Shown: in pieces, positions 43,431-52,602 of the stretch
Numbering within the stretch: the first letter of the stretch is position 1
Layout: every line of letters begins with the position of its first letter
Source: Ruminococcus sp. UBA3280
Lineage (GTDB): Bacteria; Bacillota; Clostridia; Oscillospirales; Ruminococcaceae
DNA length: 64,000 nt
Reading direction: 5' to 3'
Assembly (NCBI GenBank): GCA_002362175.1
Contig: DETU01000082.1
Span: 1-64,000, forward strand
Made by a program: the position numbers and the translations under genes
Notes under the pieces: model-generated
The model's input: only the letters and a program-made list of their open reading frames with translations
Databases searched by the model: none
What the model was told of the DNA's origin: nothing

Positions 43431-45959
43431 TTGAAAATAAGTTTTTCAACACTTGCCTGCCCTGAGTGGTCATGGTCGGATATTTATTCAATTGCAAAAG
43501 ATTTTCATTTTAACGGAATCGAACTTCGTGGTCTCGGTGACGAGATTTCTTCTGTAAAAGCCAAGCCCTTTACAGAAGCCAATTTATCCAATACCATTGA
43601 GCAGTTACATTCTCTCGGACTGGAAATATCCTGTCTTTCTTCGGGTGTATGTCTTAAAGACAAAGACAAGTTTGCTGAAGCTGAATCTGAAATAATTGAA
43701 TATGCAAGGCTTGCACAGAAACTCAATACTCCCTATATAAGAGTACTTGCAGATGAAAAATGCAGTCCCTGTGAAGATGTTGATGACGAATGGATTGCAG
43801 AAGCACTCACAAATCTTATTCCAATTGCAGAAGAATATAATGTAACTCTGCTTGTTGAGACAAACGGTGTTTACAGCGATACCGCACGTCTTGTTAAGAT
43901 TCTTGATAAAGTTAAAAACCGTAAAATTGCTGCTCTCTGGGATATGCACCACCCTTATCGTTTTGCCGGGGAATCTCCTGAAACTACTGTTGCAAATCTC
44001 GGCGAATATATTAAATATGTTCAGGTCAAAGACAGTGTAATGAACAGTGACGGACAGATTGAATATCGAATTATAGGCAATGGTGACATTCCTGTAAAGA
44101 AAATGATTGAATTGCTTCAGTCGGTAAATTATACAGGTTATGTTTCTCTTGAATGGGTAAAACGCTGGTCAAGCAAACTCTCTGACGCAGGAATAGTTAT
44201 TCCTCAGTTTGCTGAATATATGAAGCCGTATAAGACAAAACATAAACATTCACTTCAGGACAATATGAGAAATACGGGAAAATATCCGTGGCCAAAGGAA
44301 AAAATTATAAATTATACATTTCCCGATATTCTTGACCGTATATGCGAGGAATTTCCCAATCAGTACGCTTTCCGCTATACAGAACTTGACTATACAAGAA
44401 CATATTCTGAATTCAGGGACGATGTTGACACGTTCGCACGTTCACTTATGGCTATGGGTGTTAAAAAGGGTGACCATGTAGCTATATGGGCTACCAATGT
44501 TCCGCAGTGGTATATTACTTTCTGGGCAACAACCAAAATAGGTGCTGTTCTTGTTACGATGAACAGTGAGTACAGGATACATGAAGCCGAATATCTTCTT
44601 AAACAGTCCGATACAAGTACACTCGTAATGATTGATGGTATAAAGGATATAAAATATGTTGATATAATCAGGGAACTCTGTCCCGAACTTGAAAGCTGTG
44701 AGGCAGGTAAACTTGATTCGGAAAGACTTCCTTTCCTTAAAAATGTAATTACAATAGATTCAAAGAATAATGGTTGCTATACATGGGAAGAAGCTGTTGA
44801 ACTTTCAAAAAATATCCCTTACAGTGAGGTTGAAAAAGTAAGAAGAACAATCGATATTCATGATGTCTGCAATATGCAGTATACATCAGGAACAACAGGT
44901 TTTCCGAAAGGCGTTATGCTTACACACTATAATGTTGTAAACAACGGTAAGGCTATCGGTGACTGTATGGACTTGTCAACGGCAGACAGAATGATGATAC
45001 AAGTACCTATGTTCCACTGTTTCGGAATGGTTCTTGCTATGACCGCTTCCATGACTCATGGTACTACAATGTCACCTATAACAAGATTCTCTCCACGAAA
45101 AGGACTTAATTGTATAAACAAGGAAAAAATAACCTGTTTTCATGGCGTTCCGACCATGTTCATTGCAATGCTCGGACACCCCGATTTTGAAAATACTGAT
45201 TTTTCGTATATGCGAACAGGTATAATGGCAGGTTCTCCTTGTCCGATAAAGACAATGGAGGAAGTTATCGAAAAGATGAACATGAAAGAAATCTGTATTA
45301 CATATGGTCAGACAGAAGCTTCTCCTGCTACTACAATGAGCAAGACCACTGACAGTATTGAACAGCGTGTTAATACGGTAGGCGGTCCTATTTTCGGCGT
45401 TGAGTGCAGAATCGTTGACCCTGAAACGAATGAAGAACTTCCTGACGATGTTGACGGTGAATTTGTTGCAAGAGGCTATAATATAATGAAAGGCTACTAT
45501 AAAATGCCTGAAGCTACCTCGGCAGCCATTGACTCTCAGGGCTGGTTACATACGGGTGACCTTGCAAGACGTCGTTCTTCTGACGGATATTACAAGATTA
45601 CAGGACGTATCAAAGATATGATTATCCGTGGCGGTGAGAATATCTATCCGAAAGAAATTGAAGATTTCCTTTATACAAATCCGAAAGTAAAGGACGTTCA
45701 GGTAATAGGTGTTCCCGACGAGGACTACGGTGAGGAAATTATGGCTTGTATCGTTCTCAAAGAGGGTGAGACTGCAACTCCTGTTGAAATAAAGAAATTC
45801 TGCAAACAGCGTATGGCGGGTCATAAATGTCCGAAATATATTGATTTTGTTGACGGTTTCCCGATGAATGCCGCAGGAAAGATTCTCAAGTACAAGATGA
45901 GAGAACAGGCAGTAGAGAAACTTAAACTTGAAAAAGCTGAAAGTATAGTGACTGCATAA
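43431..45959 (+). CDS. Fusion of TIM-barrel sugar isomerase/epimerase with AMP-forming acyl-CoA synthetase
   Basis: 842 residues if started at TTG 43431, which sits 10 bp from AAAGG and gives the usual barrel opening KISFSTLACPEW; ATG 43422 and 43425 are the alternatives but lie too close. Residues 1 to about 270 are an AP-endonuclease-2/IolE-type barrel (VETNGVYSD, LWDMHHPYRFAGE, VSLEWVKRW). From about 290 to the end is a complete class I adenylating enzyme: the P-loop YTSGTTGFPKG, YGQTEASPAT, the hinge TGDLARR, GRIKDMIIRGGENIYPKEIE, and a C-terminal catalytic Lys in NAAGKILK. It would activate a carboxylic acid to acyl-AMP and acyl-CoA. No stop or frame change separates the parts. The barrel's substrate is unknown. 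Confidence 0.85.
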   Translation: MKISFSTLACPEWSWSDIYSIAKDFHFNGIELRGLGDEISSVKAKPFTEANLSNTIEQLHSLGLEISCLSSGVCLKDKDKFAEAESEIIEYARLAQKLNTPYIRVLADEKCSPCEDVDDEWIAEALTNLIPIAEEYNVTLLVETNGVYSDTARLVKILDKVKNRKIAALWDMHHPYRFAGESPETTVANLGEYIKYVQVKDSVMNSDGQIEYRIIGNGDIPVKKMIELLQSVNYTGYVSLEWVKRWSSKLSDAGIVIPQFAEYMKPYKTKHKHSLQDNMRNTGKYPWPKEKIINYTFPDILDRICEEFPNQYAFRYTELDYTRTYSEFRDDVDTFARSLMAMGVKKGDHVAIWATNVPQWYITFWATTKIGAVLVTMNSEYRIHEAEYLLKQSDTSTLVMIDGIKDIKYVDIIRELCPELESCEAGKLDSERLPFLKNVITIDSKNNGCYTWEEAVELSKNIPYSEVEKVRRTIDIHDVCNMQYTSGTTGFPKGVMLTHYNVVNNGKAIGDCMDLSTADRMMIQVPMFHCFGMVLAMTASMTHGTTMSPITRFSPRKGLNCINKEKITCFHGVPTMFIAMLGHPDFENTDFSYMRTGIMAGSPCPIKTMEEVIEKMNMKEICITYGQTEASPATTMSKTTDSIEQRVNTVGGPIFGVECRIVDPETNEELPDDVDGEFVARGYNIMKGYYKMPEATSAAIDSQGWLHTGDLARRRSSDGYYKITGRIKDMIIRGGENIYPKEIEDFLYTNPKVKDVQVIGVPDEDYGEEIMACIVLKEGETATPVEIKKFCKQRMAGHKCPKYIDFVDGFPMNAAGKILKYKMREQAVEKLKLEKAESIVTA

Positions 45960-45966
45960 AAATAAG

Positions 45967-45999
45967 ACTGTCCGTATTAAAAAATGCGGACAGTTTTTT
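45967..45999 (+). terminator. Terminator after the fusion gene
   Basis: ACTGTCCG (45967-45974) pairs with CGGACAGT (45987-45994), followed by TTTTTT. Confidence 0.85.
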
Positions 46000-46000
46000 A

Positions 46001-46029
46001 TTTACAAGGATAATAATATGTGTTATAAT
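46001..46029 (+). promoter_or_regulatory. Promoter for the EVE-like gene
   Basis: TTTACA (46001-46006), 17-bp spacer, TATAAT (46024-46029), preceded by TG. The -35 element abuts the tail of the upstream terminator. Confidence 0.6.
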
Positions 46030-46056
46030 AAAGTATATAAATTGGGAGGGATATTA

Positions 46057-46455
46057 ATGACTGAGTGGATAGTACCATGTAACCTGAAATATTATAATGT
46101 ACATGGTGCTTTTGAGAAGTTTAATAAGATTGACTGGAAACAGTCCAATAAGAACATAAAAGTAAATGATATTATTTATATTTATGTTGGTGTACCGATT
46201 AAAGCGATTATTTATAAATGTAAGGTTAACAGGGTCAATCTTCCTTTTAAAGAAATTAATGATTCGGAATTTATCATTGATGGTTTAATTTATGAATTGT
46301 GTAAACGGTACATGGAATTGGAACTTATACAAATTTATAATGAAAATCTTATTTCGCTTGAAAATATGAAAAAGAACGGTTTAAGCGGAAATATTCAGTG
46401 TACTCGTCGGGCAGGAAGTGAAATGTCCGATTATTTTGAAACATTTGAAGAATAA
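46057..46455 (+). CDS. EVE/PUA-like small protein
   Basis: 132 residues from ATG 46057 (GGGAGGG upstream). The opening EWIVPCNLKYYNVHGAF and NDIIYIYVGVPIKAIIYKCKV resemble EVE-type PUA folds, which bind modified cytosines or tRNA and often accompany HNH nucleases in restriction systems. It stands alone here with no nuclease beside it. The gene looks more A/T-rich than its neighbours, consistent with transfer or a relict. The family call is from pattern only. Confidence 0.55.
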   Translation: MTEWIVPCNLKYYNVHGAFEKFNKIDWKQSNKNIKVNDIIYIYVGVPIKAIIYKCKVNRVNLPFKEINDSEFIIDGLIYELCKRYMELELIQIYNENLISLENMKKNGLSGNIQCTRRAGSEMSDYFETFEE

Positions 46456-46490
46456 GGAATTAATAATATTTTTAAGAACGGAGATGTTAT

Positions 46491-49400
46491 ATGAATAAAT
46501 ATTTTAAAAAGGCTTTTACAGTGATAACAGCTTTTTCACTGTCTTTGCCTTACTGTGTCAGACCTGATACGGACATTTTTTCCATTGAGGAAGATTCGGA
46601 AACAGTTTTTTCACCTGCGTTTCCAAAGTTCACGCATATTGTCGGACAGCCCGAAGGAAATTTTTTTCTTACGGCGGACGGTAAGAAAATTGAAAATATT
46701 GCCGTACCTTACAGCAGGGCGGTTATGCCGTCAAGTTTTGATATGCGTGATGAAGGGACAATATCTTCTGTAAAGAATCAAGGTAATTATGGTAGTTGCT
46801 GGACACATTCATCTGCGTCAAGTGCGGAATCAGACGTAATAAAATCAAATCCGTCGGTAAATCTTTCAGAACTCCATACGGCGTATTATTCATATTCCGG
46901 TGATGAACAGATTAAAATTGATACCGAAAATCTTGATGAACATCTTGACTGGGGTGGCTCTACTGCTGTTGTTGTGAATCTGTGGTCTCAGTGGATAGGA
47001 CCGGTATATGAAAGCCGACTGCCGTATGAAAATACTGAATTTTTTGATAATCCCGAAGATGTGGAGAGTCTGAAATATGAGAGTGACTATCATCTTGAAA
47101 ATGCCTATATGTTCGACTTTGATGATGAAAGAAGCAATGCCGACGATATAAACGCACTTGTAAAACAGTTCATATATAACGGACATTCCGTTGATGTTTC
47201 GTTTTATCATAATTATTTCGATTCTTACAATGCAGAATATAACTGCGTAAACAGTAACAGAAAACCAAGATTTTCAAATCATGCCGTAACAATAGCAGGC
47301 TGGGACGATAATTTTCCGTCATCAAATTTTACTGTACAGCCTGAACATGACGGGGCATGGCTTGTAAAAAACAGCTGGGGATATGATTACGGCGATGACG
47401 GTTATTTTTGGATTTCCTATGATGATGCAAGTCTTTGTCAGTTTGCGGTGTATGAACTCGGAGACAGGAATAATTATTCTGTAAATTATCATCATGACAC
47501 ATTTATTCCCACCCAGCTTCTTTCTGCTGATTATGAAAGCAGTTCATCATATATGGCAAATATCTTTACTGCTGAATCAGATATGCAGATTGATGCAGTT
47601 TCAACTTATATACAGAACGCCAATACAGATTATGAAGTAACCGTATATACGAATCTTCAGGACGAGTCAGACCCTGTTTCTTCAGAAACACACTCCGTTG
47701 TTACTTCGGGGTCGGAAAGTCTTACAGGTTATAAAACGATTGAACTTAATGAAAGTGTACCTGTAAAAGCGGGAGAAAAATTCAGTGTTGTTGTGAAGCT
47801 TACCTGTGAAAATAATCCTTATGTAATACCTGTTGAGGCGAGTATGTTCATAAAGGACAGCGAAACGGGGGAGATTATTGATTTAGGTGCGTTTTCAACA
47901 TATGAACAGATAAAACAGTATACAGGCAATAATGAAAGCTTTTTCAGTGACGACGGTCAGACATGGTCTGATACTGCTGACGAAGAATATATTTATAATG
48001 ATGAAGAAAAGGCACTGATGCTTGAAATACTGAAAGAAGAACTTTATGACGGTCTTTTACCGTCTGATATGGAAGAAATTGCAAATGCCGATATGATTTA
48101 TCAGAATTATGAAATGCTTTTTGAATCGGGAGAACTTCATATAATTGTAGGTAACGTTTCACTTAAAGTGTTCGGCAATCCGTCGGGAACAGTCGGATTT
48201 TCACATATTTCGGGAGCAGTTCCGTCGGACGAGACGGTGTCTCTTTATTCGTCGGACGGAAGTGATATAATGGTATCTGTGAATGGTTCGTCTTATGTGC
48301 CGTATACAGAACCCTTGGCTATAACCGAAGAAACGACAATTTCCGCTTACACTTCTCTCGGTGTGTTCAGTGAAAGAACATATACACCTGCAAAAGCTGA
48401 ATTTAATGACATATGCTGTGCCGTACATAATAATGTAACAGTAAAATATCTTAAAGCCGAAAAGGTAAGTGAAAATGAATATGTTTTAAATGTTGCGAAT
48501 TCTGACCGTGAAATTCAGTTTTATCCCGTAACAAGTGCTGATGTCATAATGAACGGAAAGAAAATCAACAGTTTTGAATATACTGATTTAACGGCAATTC
48601 CTTACGGAGAAAGTACCGTCACGTTTGAACTGTCGGAAAACGGAAAGCTTTCTGATACAGTTACCCTGAAAATCGAAAAAAATCCCGTATCATTTGACCT
48701 TGAAAAAGAGATTATTTATTTGTCGGAAGGTTGCAGGGTAACGGCAGAGGACGGAACTGAATTTCAAGGCGGAGAATATATCGGAGAATATGCGGGTCAG
48801 ACGGTTACAGTTACATGGAATGACGGTGAAGAAGAAATAATCTGTAATATTCCCGAACGTGCGGTAATGCCCGAACTTGAAACGGACTATTATTATGAAA
48901 CTCTTGGTTTCATTCCGAATGAAACAGCTGAAAGGCTTGTGTATTCCATAAAGGAAAATCCACAGGAATCAGACTATGTTTCCGCAGAAAAAAGACTTAT
49001 TGACGGTACATGGATTAATTCGGGAATGGTTATGAATAAGGCGTTTAAGGTTATTCCGTCGGAAACTGTTACGTTTAAAATACTTGCCGGAAATGATATG
49101 TTTGCAAGTGAACCGTTTACAGTTCATATTCCCGAAGCAAATGAAGCACCCGACAAAATGCCTGAATTTACGGCAGAAAACGGAAAGTATCATTTGAACG
49201 GATATACTTATGAAATAGCAAGGCTCGCAGAATTTTCTGAAACAGTTATTAAGGAGCAGGCGGAAGAATGGGGATATTCCGATGTGGAAGAATATCTGAA
49301 TGTTATGGGAAAACGTTTCGGAATAGATAACCGTGACAAACTGAAAGAAATCTTGACTTCATCATGGGAGACTGATACCGAAATTGAGAGCGGACAGGTA

Positions 49401-49682
49401 TTCGCTCTTAGATATTCTTCAACTAATACGGCCTTTGCGTCAAAGTGTGCGTTTATGACATTTTCCGAAAAGGGTGATGTTAACGGTGACGGCTTTGTTG
49501 ACTCGGTTGATGCAACACAGGTTATGATTCATTACGCAAATCTTTCTGCAAACGGAAATAGTACAATTCCGGAAGATAAACTTTCTGTTGCAGACTATAA
49601 CGACGACGGTTTTGTTGATTCAGTTGACGCAACAGGTATACTTATTTATTATGCGAAGATTTCGGCACAGTCAAAAAATTGA
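46491..49682 (+). CDS. Secreted papain-family (C1) cysteine peptidase with C-terminal type I dockerin
   Basis: 1063 residues with a signal peptide. The peptidase domain shows the oxyanion Gln and nucleophile in VKNQGNYGSCW (Gln97, Cys103), the catalytic His in NHAVTIAGW (His264) and Asn in VKNSWGYDYG (Asn294). Beta-rich domains follow (about 330-990), including a chitobiase-like stretch (VSLYSSDGSDIMVSVNG). The end is a dockerin with two calcium loops, DVNGDGFVDSVDAT and DYNDDGFVDSVDAT (about 993-1059). Dockerins bind cohesins on scaffoldins, so the protease is likely displayed on a cellulosome or the cell wall. Confidence 0.9.
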   Translation: MNKYFKKAFTVITAFSLSLPYCVRPDTDIFSIEEDSETVFSPAFPKFTHIVGQPEGNFFLTADGKKIENIAVPYSRAVMPSSFDMRDEGTISSVKNQGNYGSCWTHSSASSAESDVIKSNPSVNLSELHTAYYSYSGDEQIKIDTENLDEHLDWGGSTAVVVNLWSQWIGPVYESRLPYENTEFFDNPEDVESLKYESDYHLENAYMFDFDDERSNADDINALVKQFIYNGHSVDVSFYHNYFDSYNAEYNCVNSNRKPRFSNHAVTIAGWDDNFPSSNFTVQPEHDGAWLVKNSWGYDYGDDGYFWISYDDASLCQFAVYELGDRNNYSVNYHHDTFIPTQLLSADYESSSSYMANIFTAESDMQIDAVSTYIQNANTDYEVTVYTNLQDESDPVSSETHSVVTSGSESLTGYKTIELNESVPVKAGEKFSVVVKLTCENNPYVIPVEASMFIKDSETGEIIDLGAFSTYEQIKQYTGNNESFFSDDGQTWSDTADEEYIYNDEEKALMLEILKEELYDGLLPSDMEEIANADMIYQNYEMLFESGELHIIVGNVSLKVFGNPSGTVGFSHISGAVPSDETVSLYSSDGSDIMVSVNGSSYVPYTEPLAITEETTISAYTSLGVFSERTYTPAKAEFNDICCAVHNNVTVKYLKAEKVSENEYVLNVANSDREIQFYPVTSADVIMNGKKINSFEYTDLTAIPYGESTVTFELSENGKLSDTVTLKIEKNPVSFDLEKEIIYLSEGCRVTAEDGTEFQGGEYIGEYAGQTVTVTWNDGEEEIICNIPERAVMPELETDYYYETLGFIPNETAERLVYSIKENPQESDYVSAEKRLIDGTWINSGMVMNKAFKVIPSETVTFKILAGNDMFASEPFTVHIPEANEAPDKMPEFTAENGKYHLNGYTYEIARLAEFSETVIKEQAEEWGYSDVEEYLNVMGKRFGIDNRDKLKEILTSSWETDTEIESGQVFALRYSSTNTAFASKCAFMTFSEKGDVNGDGFVDSVDATQVMIHYANLSANGNSTIPEDKLSVADYNDDGFVDSVDATGILIYYAKISAQSKN

Positions 49683-49694
49683 AGGCAATAATTA

Positions 49695-50507
49695 ATGGAC
49701 AGAAAAGGAATTATATATCTGATTGCATCAATGATTGCAGTAATATGCACTGCTTGTCTTGTACTTGAATCAGATAAAAAATCAGATGACGAAATAACAA
49801 TCACAGTTATGAACAGCGGAACAGTTGAAGTTGTTCAGACGGAAAATATTCAGACAAAATTAAAAACATTTACGACCGCTCCGAAAACAAAAACAACATC
49901 TTCTTCAACGGTTACTGCGGTTTCGTCAATTTCAACAAATACGGAGCAGGAAATTACAGAAACTCAACCTGCATACAGTGATTATGAAGTACTTTACATT
50001 GATATAAACACGGCAAACGCAGAAGAATTGATGTTACTTGACGGAATCGGTGAAGTGACAGCGGAAGCGATTATAAATTATCGTGAAGAAAACGGCGGTT
50101 TTCGTAACATTGAAGAAATAATGAATGTTTATGGTATCGGTGAAGTGAAATTTGAGAAAATACGTGAATATATCTATGTTCTGAACCCCGTTTATGACTA
50201 TGAAGATGAGATTTTTCAGGAATATGAAGAACCTGAAATAGTTTCGGAAGAGGTTGAAGAAGTTACAGAAACGGTTGAGAAAGTTACGGAAATGACGCTT
50301 GAAAACTGTTCTCCGATAGATATTAATACAGCAGATTCGGAAATACTCATGTTACTGCCGTATGTAGATGAGCAGATTGCACAAGATATTATAACACTCC
50401 GCAGTGAACTCAATGGTTTTTCAAATGTCTATGAACTTTTGTACATTGACAAACTTAACCAAAAACAAGTGGCAGAGTTGACAGAATTTGTAACAGTTGG
50501 GCAATAG
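49695..50507 (+). CDS. Membrane-anchored ComEA-like protein with two helix-hairpin-helix modules
   Basis: 270 residues: one N-terminal membrane helix (about 5-23), a Thr/Ser-rich linker, then two HhH repeats. The first (about 95-155) reads DINTANAEELMLLDGIGEVTAE, with the classic GIG hairpin. The second (about 210-268) reads DINTADSEILMLLPYVDEQIAQ, where the hairpin is PYV and looks less able to bind DNA. ComEA proteins bind incoming DNA outside the membrane. It starts 12 bp after the dockerin protease. No other competence genes are seen. Confidence 0.78.
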   Translation: MDRKGIIYLIASMIAVICTACLVLESDKKSDDEITITVMNSGTVEVVQTENIQTKLKTFTTAPKTKTTSSSTVTAVSSISTNTEQEITETQPAYSDYEVLYIDINTANAEELMLLDGIGEVTAEAIINYREENGGFRNIEEIMNVYGIGEVKFEKIREYIYVLNPVYDYEDEIFQEYEEPEIVSEEVEEVTETVEKVTEMTLENCSPIDINTADSEILMLLPYVDEQIAQDIITLRSELNGFSNVYELLYIDKLNQKQVAELTEFVTVGQ

Positions 50508-50668
50508 GTCTAAAAGACGAGTTGAATAATAGTGCATAAATGTGAATTTGTTTTTTACCGATTTGTAACTTTTTTAGAATTACGCTATTATTTATGTCGC
50601 TTTTAACAATAAAATGATGTTGAAAATATACAACATAGCCAAAAAATATTAAAGAACGATATAAAGCA

Positions 50669-50697
50669 TTGACTTTAGACGAAAAATAAGGTATATT
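50669..50697 (+). promoter_or_regulatory. Sigma-A-type promoter for the sugar ABC importer
   Basis: TTGACT (50669-50674), 17-bp spacer, TATATT (50692-50697). Transcription from about 50704 would give a leader of about 295 nt. Confidence 0.65.
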
Positions 50698-50703
50698 TTA
50701 AGT

Positions 50704-50999
50704 ATAAAAGCAATTGGTCCGCAGTATGTGCCGACGTGTAAGTGTTGTACCGGTGCTTATGCCGAAATACATATGCTCCGGAAATAGTGCGGAATGGTTT
50801 CCGTTTCAGGAGCTTTTGGTGGATTATATTGACTTTTTGTCTTTGTTACGGCTTTGAGAAAGCCGACGGTTTCGTGGGATAAAAAGGCAGTGATGAGTAC
50901 ATTCATCAGGCAAAGTATTCTGTTTGAAACCACATAAGTTATTCATACATATTATATTTATCTGAAATATAATATACATATTTAAGGAGGAAAAATCTA
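50704..50999 (+). promoter_or_regulatory. Long structured 5' leader of the ABC importer operon (candidate cis-regulatory RNA)
   Basis: This is the only gap over 300 bp. From the promoter to the start codon it contains several strong pairings: GCAgTATGT (50721-50729) with ACATATGC (50769-50776); GCTCC (50775-50779) with GGAGC (50809-50813) around GGAAA/TTTCC; CGGCTTT (50849-50855) with AAAGCCG (50859-50865); GGTTTC (50868-50873) with GAAACC (50926-50931), enclosing TGATGA/TCATCA (50891-50908). The first and second helices share bases 50775-50776, so they compete. No known riboswitch class is recognised and no terminator is apparent. The region 50508-50668 before it shows nothing further. Confidence 0.5.
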
Positions 51000-52517
51000 A
51001 TGAACACACTTAAAAGAACATTAGCTTTAGTAGCTACACTTGCTATGGCTACTGGTGCATTCGCAAGCTGTGGTAAGGAAGATGACACTTCATCTACAAG
51101 CACATCTTCTTCTGCTCCTGAGAGCAGTGCAGAATCTTCTGCTGAGGAATCTTCTGCTGAAGAATCAAGCGATGCAGAATCTTCTGCTGAGGAATCAAGC
51201 GACGCAGAGTCTTCTGATGCTGAAGACGAAGAATCTTCTGCTGTTGAATCAACAGCTTCTGCTGAACTCGGCGAAATTTCACTCGCTACAGGCGGTGACA
51301 CATTCACAGTAGCAGCTTGGAACGCTGATGACGTACCGGCTATGCTTGAACAGTGGAAGGCTGCTACAGGCACTTCTGACGACAAGGTAAACTTCATCAA
51401 CTTCGATGTAGGCGGCGGTGCTGCTTCTGAAAAGTATGACGCTCTCTTCAATGACGGTGCAGACCTCGACGTTTACTTCTGTGAAGCAGACTGGGCTCTT
51501 AAGTACATCAACGATGATACTAAGACAGCTCCTCTTGAACAGCTCGGTTTCTCAGATGCTAACTTTGCTGACATCTACTCTTACACAGACGAAATCGGTA
51601 AGGATTCCAACGGCGTTCGTAAGGGCGTTTCATGGCAGGCTGCAGCAGGCGGTTTCGCTTACAGAACAGACCTCGCTGAACAGTATCTCGGCGTAAAGAC
51701 TCCTGAAGAAATGCAGGCTAAGATTGGCGACTGGGAAAGCTTCGTAACAGCTGCTGAAGATATTGCTGAACAGTCCGGCGGTAAGACAGCTCTCGCTGAT
51801 ACACTCGGTGGTATGTGGCAGGTATTCGCAGCAAGCCGTACAACTCCTTGGGTTGTTGACAACGCTCTCGAAGTTGACGCTTCATGTGAAGAATTCGCTA
51901 ACTATGCTAAGAGACTTTGGGATTGCGGCGGCGTAACAAAGAATCCTCAGTGGGATGCTTCTTGGTATGCTTCAGGTCAGGACGACAGTGCAATGGGCTT
52001 CTTCGTATCAACATGGGGCTTCGGCGACGCTATTCTTGCTCAGGCAGCAGGTGGCGAAGGCGGTGCTACATACGGTAAGTGGAATGTTTGTCAGGGTCCT
52101 TCACCTTACTTCTGGGGCGGTACATGGATTGTTGTTAATCCTGCTACTGATAACGCAGAAGAGGCTCAGTCCTTCATCAAGACATTCACAGTTGACCAGG
52201 AACAGATTAAGAAGTACGCTCTTGACAAGCCTGAATACTGCAACAACATGGCTGTAATGCAGGAAATCGTTGATTCCGGTGAAAACCCGAACGACTACGT
52301 TACAAACCTCCTCGATGGTCAGAACTACTTTGCAGTTCTCCACGAGAATGCTAAGAAGATTAACCTTAACGGTCTTATCACTCCTTATGATGCTACAATC
52401 AAGGCTGACTTCATCGAAACAGTTCAGTCTGAATTCCTTGAATCAGGTGCTTCATGGGAAGATACTCAGAAAGACTTCATCAAGAAAGTTTATGCAGATA
52501 TTCCTGACCTTCAGTAA
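51000..52517 (+). CDS. Extracellular sugar-type solute-binding lipoprotein (ABC importer)
   Basis: 505 residues. A lipobox AFASC (Cys23) is followed by an unusual Ser/Glu/Ala-rich linker of about 60 residues and a family 1 binding domain (about 95-505). Motifs such as DGADLDVYFCEADWALKYIND and SAMGFFVSTWGFGD fit carbohydrate-binding proteins. Codon choice is biased toward forms typical of highly expressed genes, unlike most neighbours. It starts with AAGGAGG upstream. The two permease genes follow after a hairpin. The sugar is not identified. Confidence 0.88.
   Translation: MNTLKRTLALVATLAMATGAFASCGKEDDTSSTSTSSSAPESSAESSAEESSAEESSDAESSAEESSDAESSDAEDEESSAVESTASAELGEISLATGGDTFTVAAWNADDVPAMLEQWKAATGTSDDKVNFINFDVGGGAASEKYDALFNDGADLDVYFCEADWALKYINDDTKTAPLEQLGFSDANFADIYSYTDEIGKDSNGVRKGVSWQAAAGGFAYRTDLAEQYLGVKTPEEMQAKIGDWESFVTAAEDIAEQSGGKTALADTLGGMWQVFAASRTTPWVVDNALEVDASCEEFANYAKRLWDCGGVTKNPQWDASWYASGQDDSAMGFFVSTWGFGDAILAQAAGGEGGATYGKWNVCQGPSPYFWGGTWIVVNPATDNAEEAQSFIKTFTVDQEQIKKYALDKPEYCNNMAVMQEIVDSGENPNDYVTNLLDGQNYFAVLHENAKKINLNGLITPYDATIKADFIETVQSEFLESGASWEDTQKDFIKKVYADIPDLQ
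51117..51255 (+). repeat. Ser/Glu/Ala-rich in-frame repeats in the binding protein
   Basis: Near-repeats of a 12-18 bp unit such as GAATCTTCTGCTGAGGA and GAATCAAGCGATGCAGA encode ESSAEESS and ESSDAESS motifs. They form the flexible spacer between the lipid anchor and the binding domain. The length may vary by slippage. Confidence 0.75.
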
Positions 52518-52543
52518 TATTTAGTCAAGTCCTAAATCTTATT

Positions 52544-52575
52544 GCCTATGGAACACTGCGTTCCATAGGCGTTTA
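52544..52575 (+). terminator. Intra-operon hairpin between binding protein and permeases
   Basis: GCCTATGGAAC (52544-52554) pairs perfectly with GTTCCATAGGC (52560-52570) around a 5-nt loop, followed only by GTTTATT. It is likely a partial terminator or 3'-end stabiliser that favours the binding protein mRNA over the permease mRNA. Confidence 0.7.
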
Positions 52576-52602
52576 TTAAATATTACGAAAGGGTGTGTGT
52601 GT

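Noticed and set aside
50704..50999. Known riboswitch class (c-di-GMP, SAM, TPP, cobalamin, guanidine) in the importer leader
   Set aside because: None of the diagnostic conserved segments of these classes was recognised.
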